From positions 4,383 to 68,382 of the forward strand of contig JANNYF010000346.1 of the NCBI GenBank assembly GCA_031409955.1: a DNA stretch of 64,000 nucleotides. Direction: 5' to 3'. The position numbers and the translations under genes were made by a program. Of this stretch, positions 49,094 through 58,203 are shown piece after piece. Within the stretch, counting starts at the first letter, position 1. Every line of letters begins with the position of its first letter. This DNA is from JAFDVL01 sp031409955 (GTDB taxonomy: Bacteria; Acidobacteriota; Blastocatellia; RBC074). The notes beneath the pieces are model-generated. The model made no database searches. It saw nothing but the letters and a program-made list of their open reading frames with translations, and was not told the DNA's origin.

Positions 49094-50304
49094 GATAATT
49101 TCTGTGCGGATTTGAGTACTTGCTCAAAATTCTCGACCACTTGTTCCGCTACATTTTGCCAGGTGTGTGTTGCCGCGTAAGCAACCATCACCTGGCTTTT
49201 CCATTCTTTCGCCAACGCTGTTTGCAGGCCTTGTGCGATGCTTTCTGTAGACCGTTCGACCAGCAAGCCGTACTCCTCCGAACAAATAATTTCCGGCGTG
49301 CCCCACGTGTTTGTCGCGACAACCGGCGTGCCGCAGGCCAGCGCTTCCAGCAGCACATTCGGCCAGCCTTCGGTCTCACTCGCTAAGCAATAGACATCCG
49401 CCGCGCAGTACCAATCGCGCAAGGTCTCATTCAGTTGTGCGCCGGCTAACAACACCTCGGCTTCCATTCCGAAGCGCGCAATCGTTTCAGTGAGCTTCGC
49501 TGGATACAGCGCCTCATCGGCAGCGCCGCCAACCACGACGAGGAAGGGAGTCGCTTGCCCGGTGGCGCGCAACTGCTGCAATGCTTCGACGATCAGGTGA
49601 TAGCCTTTGTTTTCGACGATGCGACCGACCGACAATACGATGCGACGATTGCGCGGCAAGCCCAAGCGTTGACGGGCTTCGGTCTTGGGAGCGGGATAAA
49701 ATTTCTCCAAATCTACGCCATTGGAAATCGTCACCGATTTGGTTGGGTCAGCGCCGAGTGCGAGGGCTTCACGTCGCAACGCATCGGCGACAGCAATCAC
49801 GCGGTCTGCATTACGGAGCGCAAATTGAATCTGGCGTTTGCGAACCGGGAAGCGAGGCAGCACATTCACATCGTGACCGCGCAGCGTGATGGTCAGCGGC
49901 TTGTTCCAGAGTCGTGACAAAAAAACTCCGGCAAAGCCGTCAGGAAACGCGAGGTGCGCATCAATGACCTCGAAGTCGAATTCACGGCGCAATTTGCGCG
50001 CTGCCCACCACACCGCCAGTAAGACAAAGAATCCATCCAGTGGTTTCAAAATCGCCGGGATCGAAAGAAAGCGCGGGTAGAGAACTTGCAGGTTACCGAT
50101 TTGGTCGCGGCGCGGAATCTGATGCCGTTCGGCATATTTCGCCAGGAACCGATCAAATGGGAAGTAGGGAATCGGCGCGATGACGCGCACCTCACCCCGC
50201 ACCTGATGATGCGCGGCTACATGCTGAATTCGATTGTGAACGAACACGGCATGAACTGGTTGTGCGCGGCTGGGAAAAAGCGTCGTGACCGAGAGGACTT
50301 TCAT
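49090..50304 (-). CDS. GT4-family glycosyltransferase
   Basis: A 404-residue GT-B enzyme, cytoplasmic or peripheral. N-terminal LSVTTLFPSRAQPVHAVFVHNR and FEVIDAHLAFPDGFAGV are followed by KPLTITLRGHDVNVLPR and VSNGVDLEKFYP-type acceptor-to-donor linker sequence, then SVGRIVENKGYHLIVEAL and the donor-binding ETEGWPNVLLEALACGTPVVAT (E-x7-E motif). It resembles the gene at 60137 (same architecture and motifs), so the two are probably paralogues. Last gene of a four-gene minus-strand run (54811 to 49090), 14 bp after its neighbour. It probably adds a sugar during surface-polysaccharide synthesis; the sugar is unknown. Confidence 0.88.
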   Translation of the reverse strand: MKVLSVTTLFPSRAQPVHAVFVHNRIQHVAAHHQVRGEVRVIAPIPYFPFDRFLAKYAERHQIPRRDQIGNLQVLYPRFLSIPAILKPLDGFFVLLAVWWAARKLRREFDFEVIDAHLAFPDGFAGVFLSRLWNKPLTITLRGHDVNVLPRFPVRKRQIQFALRNADRVIAVADALRREALALGADPTKSVTISNGVDLEKFYPAPKTEARQRLGLPRNRRIVLSVGRIVENKGYHLIVEALQQLRATGQATPFLVVVGGAADEALYPAKLTETIARFGMEAEVLLAGAQLNETLRDWYCAADVYCLASETEGWPNVLLEALACGTPVVATNTWGTPEIICSEEYGLLVERSTESIAQGLQTALAKEWKSQVMVAYAATHTWQNVAEQVVENFEQVLKSAQKLS

Positions 50305-50318
50305 CAGGGGTAATCAGC

Positions 50319-51461
50319 TCAGGAGACTTGGCAAATGCGTAGGAAGATATCCGCCTTTCGTTCCCAACTCTCGCCGGCAAGCATTTGCCCAATAGCCGTT
50401 AAATCGGGAACCCATTGCCCGCTGATGGCATCGTCAATGGCGGAGCGCCAACCGGCGATGTTTTTCTCGTTCACTACACGCAAATATTCGCCCAGTTGGC
50501 AAACGTCCGGCAGCGGCGTCGCGATCACCGGCTTGCCGCAAGCGAGATATTCTTTCAGCTTTAACGGATTGATGTTCAGCGTAAGCGCATTGTAATAATA
50601 CGGCAGCAAACACGCTTCCCATCCTCTGACGATGGCTGGAAGTTCTTCATAGGGAACCGGGCCGGTGAAAAAAACATTGGGCAATTTTCGGAGCGCGGAA
50701 ATGTTGTCTTGCACGGGGCCAGTGAACACAAAAGAAACGTACGGCATCGCTTTGGCTAAGCCAATGATAAGTTCCTGATTATTGCGTTTGTCAAAGTTGC
50801 CGAAGTATCCGACCCGAGGTTTTGGAATGTTGCGCAAGCTTTCATGTTCCTGCGGCGGTTGGTTGGAAAACAACTGGACATCCACGCCGTGCCGCAGCAA
50901 GTGGGTGGGGTACTTTTGCTGGAACTTTTCGTACAATGGTTGCGAAGAACAAATCACCGTGCTGACGTGCGCCAGAAGTTTTTCTTCGAGCTGCAAAATC
51001 AATTTCTTCTCCATGCCCGGCCATTCGCTGAAATCGTCCACGCAGTAGTAAATAATCTTATTGGCCTTGAACTCGCCCACCACATCGCAGACGGAAGGCG
51101 TGGTCGTAATGATCGTGAAATCGTCGAAGGCATGTTTTCGTAATTTGTTGGCGACGTGCCGCCGCAGGGAATGCTGATTCCAGGAGGCCAGCCACTGCGG
51201 GCGATGAAATGGCGTCATCAAGGGCGCATAGACATGCGGGGAATGCCCATTCATTCCATTTGGTTGATAGGGTTGTCGCAGGCCGAGCATCGCCGACAGC
51301 TTCCGCACGCCCTTCACCGTATCATTGAAAGTTAGCTGGGGCAGACGCAGTCCTACTGTGTTGACCCAAATGGTGGGGTGATTGTGGGTAAGAATTTGAA
51401 ACAGATGTTGGCAGCTCGAAGGATGCTCGCCCCAATCATCTGAGAAGACCAGAAAATTCAC
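50319..51461 (-). CDS. Glycosyltransferase (GT4-like, GT-B fold)
   Basis: A 380-residue GT-B protein. The N-terminus MNFLVFSDDWGEHPSSCQHLFQIL resembles transferases that begin with a short recognition of lipid-linked acceptor. KIIYYCVDDFSEWPGME, CSSQPLYEKFQQKYP, LLRHGVDVQLFS, RVGYFGNFDKRNNQELI and LPYYYNALTLNINPLKLKEYLACGKPVIATPLPDV give the nucleotide-sugar site. It has no membrane helix. Its stop is 14 bp before the next gene, and about 115 bp separate it from the upstream transferase. Likely part of the exopolysaccharide operon. Confidence 0.85.
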   Translation of the reverse strand: MNFLVFSDDWGEHPSSCQHLFQILTHNHPTIWVNTVGLRLPQLTFNDTVKGVRKLSAMLGLRQPYQPNGMNGHSPHVYAPLMTPFHRPQWLASWNQHSLRRHVANKLRKHAFDDFTIITTTPSVCDVVGEFKANKIIYYCVDDFSEWPGMEKKLILQLEEKLLAHVSTVICSSQPLYEKFQQKYPTHLLRHGVDVQLFSNQPPQEHESLRNIPKPRVGYFGNFDKRNNQELIIGLAKAMPYVSFVFTGPVQDNISALRKLPNVFFTGPVPYEELPAIVRGWEACLLPYYYNALTLNINPLKLKEYLACGKPVIATPLPDVCQLGEYLRVVNEKNIAGWRSAIDDAISGQWVPDLTAIGQMLAGESWERKADIFLRICQVS

Positions 51462-51576
51462 GGCTACGCCCTATTCCAAGAGCGCGCCTGCTGCGCCCCG
51501 TAATTGAGCAACAGGCAAAGTTGCTCTCTGGCTGGCGCGCGCTGTTAGCCAAATCCGAAAATGAAACAACAGGAAA

Positions 51577-52701
51577 CTAGGGTCTTATTTCGTAAAGACT
51601 TTCATAGTTGCGGTACATAACGCTTTTGTCGAAGAGTTCCTGACACCGAACATGATTTTGCTGACCGATTGTGGCGCGCAAATCCGGTTCGGTTAAGAGG
51701 CGCTGAAGATTGATGACAAAAGCAGTTTCCTCAGTAGTTGGGCACAAAAAAGGTTTATTGGACGGGACTACCATTTCTTTAATGTCTCCAACATCAGTTC
51801 CCACGACAGGGCAGCCTGCCGCCATTGCTTCAAGTACAGAAATTGGCATCTGCTCTGTATCAGAAGAGATGGCGAAAATATCGAAGCATTTCACAATCTC
51901 CGCCGGGTCATCTTTGTGACCGAGCAGGATGACTTTTTCGGTTAAGTGGTGTTCTTGCACCAACTGCCATAGAAATTGATGTTCTGGCCCGCCTCCCACT
52001 ACAACTAATTTCGCATCAATCTGTGCTGTTGCTTGCGTGAACGCGCGAATCAAACGCGGAATATTCTTTTCTTTGCGCAGCGTGGCTACCGTCCCCACCA
52101 GCAAACTACCCCGATGCTGCGCTAGTTCGGGTATGGGCGATAAATTGTGTTCGTGAGAAGAAACGCGCGAGTATTTAATTACATCAACTCCGTTCGGTAC
52201 ATAACTTACACGAGTCGCCGGAAATTTCCAAATCTGCTGCGCAATTCTTTCCAACACACGGGATGGCACAATCAGTTTTTCGACGCCGGACAGAAACAGT
52301 CTGCGGGCATAAATCCGCCGTTTCTTTTGCTGCACCGCTTCTTCTGGCGCAAACCCCTCTTCCCAATGAAACTGCGGACAGACGCGGCTGAGCGAATTCG
52401 CCAGCCCCCATTCAATCGAACCCCAATTGTAGGTCAGCAACACATCGGGCTTGAGTTGCTTGAGCAGGCACGAAAATTGCTGCACATTTTTCAGCAGGTT
52501 TTGCCGATGATTTTCTACTGCAAGGAACGTCACGGGAACGCCGGGTAATAATTTGGTTTTGCATTCATACTGCCCATCCATGGCAATAATCGTGTGCCGA
52601 TACTGCTCTCCGAAATGATTGATGAGATCGCACGAGCGGACTTCCGGGCCGCCGACGCCAAAGGTCGAAAACACGTGCAGCAAATGGCGCGGCTTACCCA
52701 T
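51577..52701 (-). CDS. GT4-family glycosyltransferase
   Basis: A 374-residue GT-B protein from the ATG at 52701 (MGKPRHLLHVFSTFGVGGPEVRSCDLINH), with a typical GxGGxE acceptor loop. LLTYNWGSIEWGLANSL, VPSRVLERIAQQIW, YVPNGVDVIKYSR and GTVATLRKEKNIPRLIRAF are followed by donor-binding SSDTEQMPISVLEAMAAGCPVVGTDVGDI. An upstream start at 52731 was rejected because the chosen one fits the family. It overlaps the end of the Gfo/Idh-epimerase gene by 8 nt, so the two are coupled. Confidence 0.88.
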   Translation of the reverse strand: MGKPRHLLHVFSTFGVGGPEVRSCDLINHFGEQYRHTIIAMDGQYECKTKLLPGVPVTFLAVENHRQNLLKNVQQFSCLLKQLKPDVLLTYNWGSIEWGLANSLSRVCPQFHWEEGFAPEEAVQQKKRRIYARRLFLSGVEKLIVPSRVLERIAQQIWKFPATRVSYVPNGVDVIKYSRVSSHEHNLSPIPELAQHRGSLLVGTVATLRKEKNIPRLIRAFTQATAQIDAKLVVVGGGPEHQFLWQLVQEHHLTEKVILLGHKDDPAEIVKCFDIFAISSDTEQMPISVLEAMAAGCPVVGTDVGDIKEMVVPSNKPFLCPTTEETAFVINLQRLLTEPDLRATIGQQNHVRCQELFDKSVMYRNYESLYEIRP

Positions 52702-54811
52702 GCTTCCCCTTTTGGTGAACCGCGATCCCACCGGCGATGAACGTTGACATATCCTGCACGGGCTGCCATTGCAAGTCGCGCTTCACGTCAGCCGTATCAA
52801 AGGGCGCGACAAGGCCTCTTGATTTCAAATCTCGATAGCTGGGGAACGGTGCATCGCGGCGGCCTGTCGCACGTTTGATGATCCATTTGCCGATTTCAAT
52901 GAACTGAAGCTTCAAGACCGATTGCGGATAAAAAGCGAGCGGCCTGCCCAGTGCCATAGACAATTCTTTGACGTACTGCTGCGCAGTGGGGCGTTGGTCG
53001 CCGACCAGGTTGTATGACTTGCCTTCGATGCCCGCTGCCTTCATCGCCTGAAAAATCGCAGCGGCGCAATCTTCCACCAAAATGAACGGCAGCGGGTTGT
53101 CGCCCTGATTCCAGCCGATCAAATGCCCTTCCTGATTTGCAAAGCCGACGCCCGAATGAAACGGCATTCCGCCTGCGCCGATAACCACGCCAGGACGCAA
53201 GATAACGACGGGCAAATTCTTCTCTTTGTGCAATTCGTTCAGCAAGTCTTCGCACGCCGCTTTGCCACGCGAATACAGCGCACGCGTTTCGGCACTTGGA
53301 TCATTGGGCGTAGCGCCCGTGATGCGATCTGCACTGCTGCCGAGATAGAGTGACGCAATTGTGCCAAGGTAAATCAGCCGTTTGGTTTTGTGCCGCAAAC
53401 AGGCCTCAGCAATGACGCGCGTGCCGTCCACCATCGAACGTTTGATGTCTTCCCACGTTTCGCCGCCGCCGCCGTGCGCGAGGTGAATCACCATCGGAGT
53501 CCCTGCCACAGCGGCATCAATGACGGCTTCGTTGGAAATGTCACCGGAGACAACTTTGACATTCGCGTGATGAAAGATTTCGGGCAGCGTGCGCGTGTTG
53601 CGGGCGATGACTTTGACACGCTGATTCGCGGCGATCAGTTGTTTGAGTAAGTGTGAACCAATGAATCCCGTGCCGCCGATCACGACCACGTCAAACGTAT
53701 CAGGAGGCGTTGTCGCTGGTTTCTCAACAGTGGAAACCGGGGTCAGTGTCGCCGTCACTTGCTCGCACATCTTGATAACATCTGCGCCGGCTTGCCCGTC
53801 CACGGAGCGGCCTCGTGTCAGGTTGTCAATGCCGTCATAAAACGCGGCTACGGCGTTGTTGATGCTGACGATGAACGGATCATTTTTTGGCACGAGTTTG
53901 AGCTGCGACAAGATGTAGCCCGCTGCGCCGCTGATGCTTTGCCGCGTCAAATCGCGCGCGATCTTTCTGCCGGTGCGCAAGGAGTTGTAGAAATCCATTT
54001 CCTTCGTGCGCGTTTGCACCAGACAGCGTTCGTGCAAAAAGTCGGCGTGAATTGTGCCGTCTTCGCAAATGGCCGTGATCTGCCACGAAGGGAAGTCCTG
54101 CCCGACCGAAAGAAACAACTGCGCTGTCGCGCGTTCCCCCACCAACGAAACCTGCCACGTGTCGTAGATTTCGACGCCCGGCGCTAATTCCTGACGGCCT
54201 GACGTGAGCGTTGTGACTTGCGACGCGTTACCGATTAAATCGTAAATTTGTGAGAGCGGATGGACGCCTTGTTCGAGAAACAGGTTTTGTGGACGCTGAA
54301 ACATCCAGTGGCTGAATTGCTTTGCGCCTAGTTGTCGCAGCGGCACGTTCAAATGGCAAATGAGGTGATGCAATTGCCCGACTTGTTGGGAGGCGATGAT
54401 TTCCTTGAGCTTCAGAAAACTTGGACGATAGGTTGAGTTGTGATTGACGCCGATCATCACGCCTGTTTCTTGGGCGGCGTTCAGCAATGCTTCACAATCT
54501 TCCGCTGAAACCGCCAGCGGCTTTTCGACCATGACGTGCATCCCCGCGCGCAGCAACGGTTCCGCGACTTTGCGATGCAAATCAGGCGGCACCAAGGCGT
54601 GTGCGACATCACAGGTTTGGCTGGCAATCAAATCGTCAAGCGAAGAAAAAATATGCGGGATGCCCCATTTCTTCGCTAACGCAGCAGCGCGTTGGGCATT
54701 GGAATCGCAGACGGCGGTAAGTTTGACATTCGGTAATAGCTGTACGGCTTCGATGTGAAATAACGAAATATACCCTGCACCTACGATGCAGACATTATGC
54801 ATCTTGCTCAT
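52694..54811 (-). CDS. Fused Gfo/Idh/MocA oxidoreductase and NAD-dependent sugar epimerase/dehydratase
   Basis: A 705-residue two-domain enzyme. The N-terminal half (about 1-350) is a Gfo/Idh/MocA-family dehydrogenase with VCIVGAGYISLFHIEAVQLLPNVKL, the EKPLA motif (VMVEKPLAVSAEDCEALLNAA) and GVNHNSTYRPSF. After a Pro/Thr-rich linker (about 355-370) the second half is an extended SDR (DVVVIGGTGFIGSHLLKQLI, MVIHLAHGGG, YSRGKAACEDLL with Tyr and Lys of YxxxK, VVILRPGVVIG). It is uncommon to see these two in one chain; it may oxidise and then epimerise a nucleotide sugar without release (inference). It leads the operon of three glycosyltransferases. Confidence 0.85.
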   Translation of the reverse strand: MSKMHNVCIVGAGYISLFHIEAVQLLPNVKLTAVCDSNAQRAAALAKKWGIPHIFSSLDDLIASQTCDVAHALVPPDLHRKVAEPLLRAGMHVMVEKPLAVSAEDCEALLNAAQETGVMIGVNHNSTYRPSFLKLKEIIASQQVGQLHHLICHLNVPLRQLGAKQFSHWMFQRPQNLFLEQGVHPLSQIYDLIGNASQVTTLTSGRQELAPGVEIYDTWQVSLVGERATAQLFLSVGQDFPSWQITAICEDGTIHADFLHERCLVQTRTKEMDFYNSLRTGRKIARDLTRQSISGAAGYILSQLKLVPKNDPFIVSINNAVAAFYDGIDNLTRGRSVDGQAGADVIKMCEQVTATLTPVSTVEKPATTPPDTFDVVVIGGTGFIGSHLLKQLIAANQRVKVIARNTRTLPEIFHHANVKVVSGDISNEAVIDAAVAGTPMVIHLAHGGGGETWEDIKRSMVDGTRVIAEACLRHKTKRLIYLGTIASLYLGSSADRITGATPNDPSAETRALYSRGKAACEDLLNELHKEKNLPVVILRPGVVIGAGGMPFHSGVGFANQEGHLIGWNQGDNPLPFILVEDCAAAIFQAMKAAGIEGKSYNLVGDQRPTAQQYVKELSMALGRPLAFYPQSVLKLQFIEIGKWIIKRATGRRDAPFPSYRDLKSRGLVAPFDTADVKRDLQWQPVQDMSTFIAGGIAVHQKGKHG

Positions 54812-55052
54812 TCTGGTTTGGTTCAGCCTTTCATGTTTGGATTGAGGAAACAGCCTCTAGCAAAAGGGATTATATGTTGTGCTAAGCGCCTTGCAAAGCG
54901 TTTCCATTGTCTATACCTTTTACGCGTCCTCCGCGCGGTCGTCGCATACTTTGAGTCGAATTTCTTCCGAAGCTGTGATACTTAGGTGTCTTTTATAACA
55001 CCGTAGCCCCGTGTCAGCGTGTTGTCACAATTTTGCAGTACAAGGAGCATAA

Positions 55053-55610
55053 GTGCGAATTACAAAAGTTTATACGAAAACCGGCGACGCGGGTGAAACC
55101 TCGCTCGTTGGTGGAACACGGGCGAGCAAAGCAAGTATACGCGTGTCGGCGTTTGGTGATGTAGATGAATTGAATTCAATGCTGGGCGTGGCGCGCACGT
55201 TTTTGACCGATCACGAAATGGATCAGGAATTGGGAAGAATTCAGAATGAATTGTTCGTCCTCGGCGCAGACCTGGCGAGTCCGATGCACGTGCCATTACG
55301 CCGCGTGGACGAAACCCTGGTGGAAGAAATGGAGCGATTGATTGACCGCCTGCTCGAAGAATTAGAGCCGCTACAGGAATTCATTTTGCCGAGCGGTAGC
55401 CAGGCCGGTGCGATGTTGCATCTGGCGCGCACCATCGCCCGTCGCGCCGAACGTAGTGTGGTGCTATTAAGCGAACAAGAGGCGATCAATTCCCAGGCCT
55501 TGATTTATTTGAATCGTCTCTCGGATTGTTTGTTCGTGGCCGCGCGCGTAGTCAATCGGCGTGCGGGTGTCCCCGAACATCTCGCCAATTTCAGCGCCCG
55601 GAAAAAATAG
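55053..55610 (+). CDS. pduO: Cob(I)alamin adenosyltransferase, PduO type
   Basis: A 185-residue enzyme making adenosylcobalamin from cob(I)alamin and ATP. The ATP-binding N-terminus is RITKVYTKTGDAGETSLVGGTRASKASIRVSAFGDVDELNSMLG. Later motifs are FILPSGSQAGAMLHLARTIARRAERSVV and LNRLSDCLFVAARVVNRRAG. The start is GTG with AAGGAG about 8-13 nt upstream. It is cotranscribed at most with the O-glycosylation ligase 27 bp downstream, with no functional relation visible. No cobalamin riboswitch was found upstream; the preceding 240 bp show no gene. Confidence 0.93.
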   Translation: MRITKVYTKTGDAGETSLVGGTRASKASIRVSAFGDVDELNSMLGVARTFLTDHEMDQELGRIQNELFVLGADLASPMHVPLRRVDETLVEEMERLIDRLLEELEPLQEFILPSGSQAGAMLHLARTIARRAERSVVLLSEQEAINSQALIYLNRLSDCLFVAARVVNRRAGVPEHLANFSARKK

Positions 55611-55637
55611 AAATAAGGAGCGAAAGGCAGAGGCTGT

Positions 55638-56954
55638 ATGAAAGCGCTTATCTTGCTAGGGATCATGGTGATCGCTGTACCGTTGGCGTTCGTCGCGCCG
55701 TATGTTGGCGTGCTGACCTATATTTGGATGGCCATTACGCGCCCCCACGAATGGGCGTATGTGCAATCGGCGCAATATTCGATGATGGTCGGAGCCGCGA
55801 CTTTATTGGGCTATCTGGTCTTTGAGCTGATGAAGCGACCACCGAAATTGGTTGCGAATATCTTGATGCTGTTGGTGTGGTTGCAAACGGCGCTGGGAAC
55901 ATATCTTGGCTATAACGTTGAGAATGCTGAAATCAAGTTTATCGAATTTACGAAGGTGATCGTGATCGGACTGTTGATTTCCGCGTTGGTGGATAACGAA
56001 CAGCGCGTGCGCTGGCTTCTCTTGGTGCTCCTGATTTCAGTGGCCATGGTGACGTTCAAGGATTTCATTGGCAGCATTATCTACCTGGGGAACGTCAAAC
56101 TGACCGGGCCGGGTGGCTCGTTTGAAGACAACAACGATTATGCCCTGTTGCTCGTGATGGCTACGCCTATCGCGTATTACTTCGCCAAAAGTGAAACGAA
56201 CAAACTGCTGCGCTGGAGCCTTTATGGCATGGTGGTCATGACTACGGTCACGATTATGTTCACCTATTCGCGGGGCGGGTTTCTGGGACTTTGTGTCGTT
56301 GCTTTGACGATGGCTCTCAGGACGAAATACAAAGTGACCGGAGTTGCCGCGCTGGCGCTGGCGGGGATTTTGTTTATTAACTTTGGGCCAGAGCGGGTGC
56401 TGAATCGCTTGAGTACAATTAAAGATGCACAGGAACAGGATGCTTCCGCACAGGGGCGATTAAAGGCGTGGGAAGTCAGTTTCGGCATTATGCGCGATTA
56501 TCCCTGGGCCGGAATTGGCATGAAAAACATTTTGTTGATTTATGGCAAATATGGTGATGCGACGGAAGCCAAGGTGGCGCATAACTCCTATCTGCAATGC
56601 GCGGTAGATGCAGGGATTCCAGCCTTAATCTTTTTCCTGATGATGTTGGCGCTAACTTGCTGGCGTTTGCGAGTCGTGCGCCGCATTCTGAAGACGAGGT
56701 CGCCAGATAACATTGCCATCAGCTACACGCTCGGACTCGAATCTGCGATGTATGGCTATTGTATTTCGGCGTTTTTTCTCAGTCAGTATGCCTTTGAAAT
56801 CCTCTATATGATTGTTCCTTTAGTGACCGGCCTCAGGGCCATTGCGCGGAACTATGAGAAAGAAGCCCAACTGCGCGAATTGGTTAAGGCCGCACCGCAT
56901 AGTGCATTGGAAGGGCCAGCGTTGCCCGTGCCTACAATGTCTGCTTCGCGCTAG
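55638..56954 (+). CDS. Putative O-glycosylation ligase, exosortase A-associated (O-antigen ligase family)
   Basis: A 438-residue polytopic inner-membrane protein with about 11-12 helices. The N-terminus ILLGIMVIAVPLAFVAPYVGVLTYIWMAI and the WITRPHEW-like loop (ITRPHEWAYVQS), the loop TGPGGSFEDNNDYALLLVMATPI and FTYSRGGFLGLCVVALTMA fit TIGR03097/DUF5935-type ligases found in exosortase A (PEP-CTERM) loci. The large periplasmic loop (about 255-340, GRLKAWEVSFGIMRDYPWAGIGMKN) carries Wzy/WaaL-like residues. It probably attaches or polymerises sugars on exported proteins or polysaccharide. First gene of the EPS arm running to the right edge. Confidence 0.85.
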   Translation: MKALILLGIMVIAVPLAFVAPYVGVLTYIWMAITRPHEWAYVQSAQYSMMVGAATLLGYLVFELMKRPPKLVANILMLLVWLQTALGTYLGYNVENAEIKFIEFTKVIVIGLLISALVDNEQRVRWLLLVLLISVAMVTFKDFIGSIIYLGNVKLTGPGGSFEDNNDYALLLVMATPIAYYFAKSETNKLLRWSLYGMVVMTTVTIMFTYSRGGFLGLCVVALTMALRTKYKVTGVAALALAGILFINFGPERVLNRLSTIKDAQEQDASAQGRLKAWEVSFGIMRDYPWAGIGMKNILLIYGKYGDATEAKVAHNSYLQCAVDAGIPALIFFLMMLALTCWRLRVVRRILKTRSPDNIAISYTLGLESAMYGYCISAFFLSQYAFEILYMIVPLVTGLRAIARNYEKEAQLRELVKAAPHSALEGPALPVPTMSASR

Positions 56955-57132
56955 ACTGATTGCTCAAAGCCCCGTATGACAATTCACCTCGCACGTCACG
57001 AAGCCGCCGCAAATCTTCGGACTGTTACCCCTGCCATAAAAAAGCACGCGAGACACAAGGACTTTGCGACAAATTTTTTGTCTCCTGAGACCCACGCTGC
57101 CCCGGTAAATTGACAAAGAAGAGGGAGCTGTC

Positions 57133-58185
57133 ATGAAACGGGGAACTCAGGAAGCTACGCCAGAAGTCAGTGTCGTCATCTGCGCCTACAACGCCGCGCC
57201 ATTCATTGCCGAAACGCTGGCATCGGTCTGCGCGCAAACGTATCAAGATTACGAAATCATTGTGGTCAACGATGGCTCGACTGACGACACCGAGCAAGTC
57301 TTAGCGCCCTACTTTGACCGCATCCTTTACGTCAAGCAGGAAAACGCCGGACCGAGTGCCGCGCGGAACACGGCGATTCGCTGCGCCTTGGGGCGCTATA
57401 TAGCGTTGCTCGACAGCGATGATCAATGGTTGCCGACGTATCTGGAAACGATGCTGGCACGGATGAAGGCGGAGCCGGGCATTGATGTGTTGTATCCGAA
57501 TGCAGAGTTATTCGGCACGCCGCAGTGGGACGGGAAGTTGTTTCAAGATGTCTGTCCTTCAAGTGCGCCTGTGACGCTGGAAAAATTTCTCAGCCGCGCC
57601 TGCAACGTGTTTATCTCTGCTGTTTTCAAGCGCGAGATTCTCGACATCGTGGGAACGTTTGATGAAAGCCTGCGCGGCTCGGAAGACTTTGATTTATGGC
57701 TGCGGATGTTGCAACAAGGCTATCGGTTTGCTTTCCTCCGCGAACCGTTGGCGCGCTATCGCAAACGCGACGATTCGCTTTCCAGTAGCTCAACGCAGTA
57801 CTTTCAAAATGTGCTGCGGGCGTTGTGCAAAGCACTTGGTTCCCCTGTCACGACACCCGCACAGAGCCGCTTGATTCTGACCACGATCAACGGCCTCGAA
57901 GCGGAAATTGGTTTGGTCATGTCCAAGCAAAAAATCCTGGCTCGTGACTTTCTCGGCGCGATCAAAAATATCACTGAGGTCATTGCCAATCGTCCAAGCT
58001 TGAAGCTGAAACTGATTGCGGCCTGTCTGATTCTGTACCCGGAATTGGTCGTTTGGGTCGTGACTAAACGGGAAGCAAATGGTAGCATCTCCGCCGAGTC
58101 GGCGTTTCAGCCCTCACCGTTATTGCAGCGTGACTCAGAGCGGAACCCGTTGCCCTATTTAGTTACTAAGCCCTCAAGTAAGTGA
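57133..58185 (+). CDS. GT2-family glycosyltransferase
   Basis: A 350-residue GT-A enzyme: PEVSVVICAYNAAPFIAETLASVCAQTYQDYEIIVVNDGSTDDTEQVL (the nucleotide-binding strand-turn), GPSAARNTAIRCALGRYIALLDSDDQWLPTYLE with the DxD-type metal motif, and SEDFDLWLRMLQQG for the acceptor side. No membrane helices are seen, so it is peripheral. An AGGGAGC ribosome-binding site precedes the ATG. It lies between the ligase and the asparagine-synthase-like amidotransferase, 18 bp before the latter. Confidence 0.9.
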   Translation: MKRGTQEATPEVSVVICAYNAAPFIAETLASVCAQTYQDYEIIVVNDGSTDDTEQVLAPYFDRILYVKQENAGPSAARNTAIRCALGRYIALLDSDDQWLPTYLETMLARMKAEPGIDVLYPNAELFGTPQWDGKLFQDVCPSSAPVTLEKFLSRACNVFISAVFKREILDIVGTFDESLRGSEDFDLWLRMLQQGYRFAFLREPLARYRKRDDSLSSSSTQYFQNVLRALCKALGSPVTTPAQSRLILTTINGLEAEIGLVMSKQKILARDFLGAIKNITEVIANRPSLKLKLIAACLILYPELVVWVVTKREANGSISAESAFQPSPLLQRDSERNPLPYLVTKPSSK

Positions 58186-58203
58186 GAAGGTGAGTAAACC
58201 CGG

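Noticed and set aside
54812..55052. Cobalamin riboswitch upstream of the adenosyltransferase gene
   Set aside because: I found no B12-box-like sequence or convincing fold; only a short leader with a Shine-Dalgarno.
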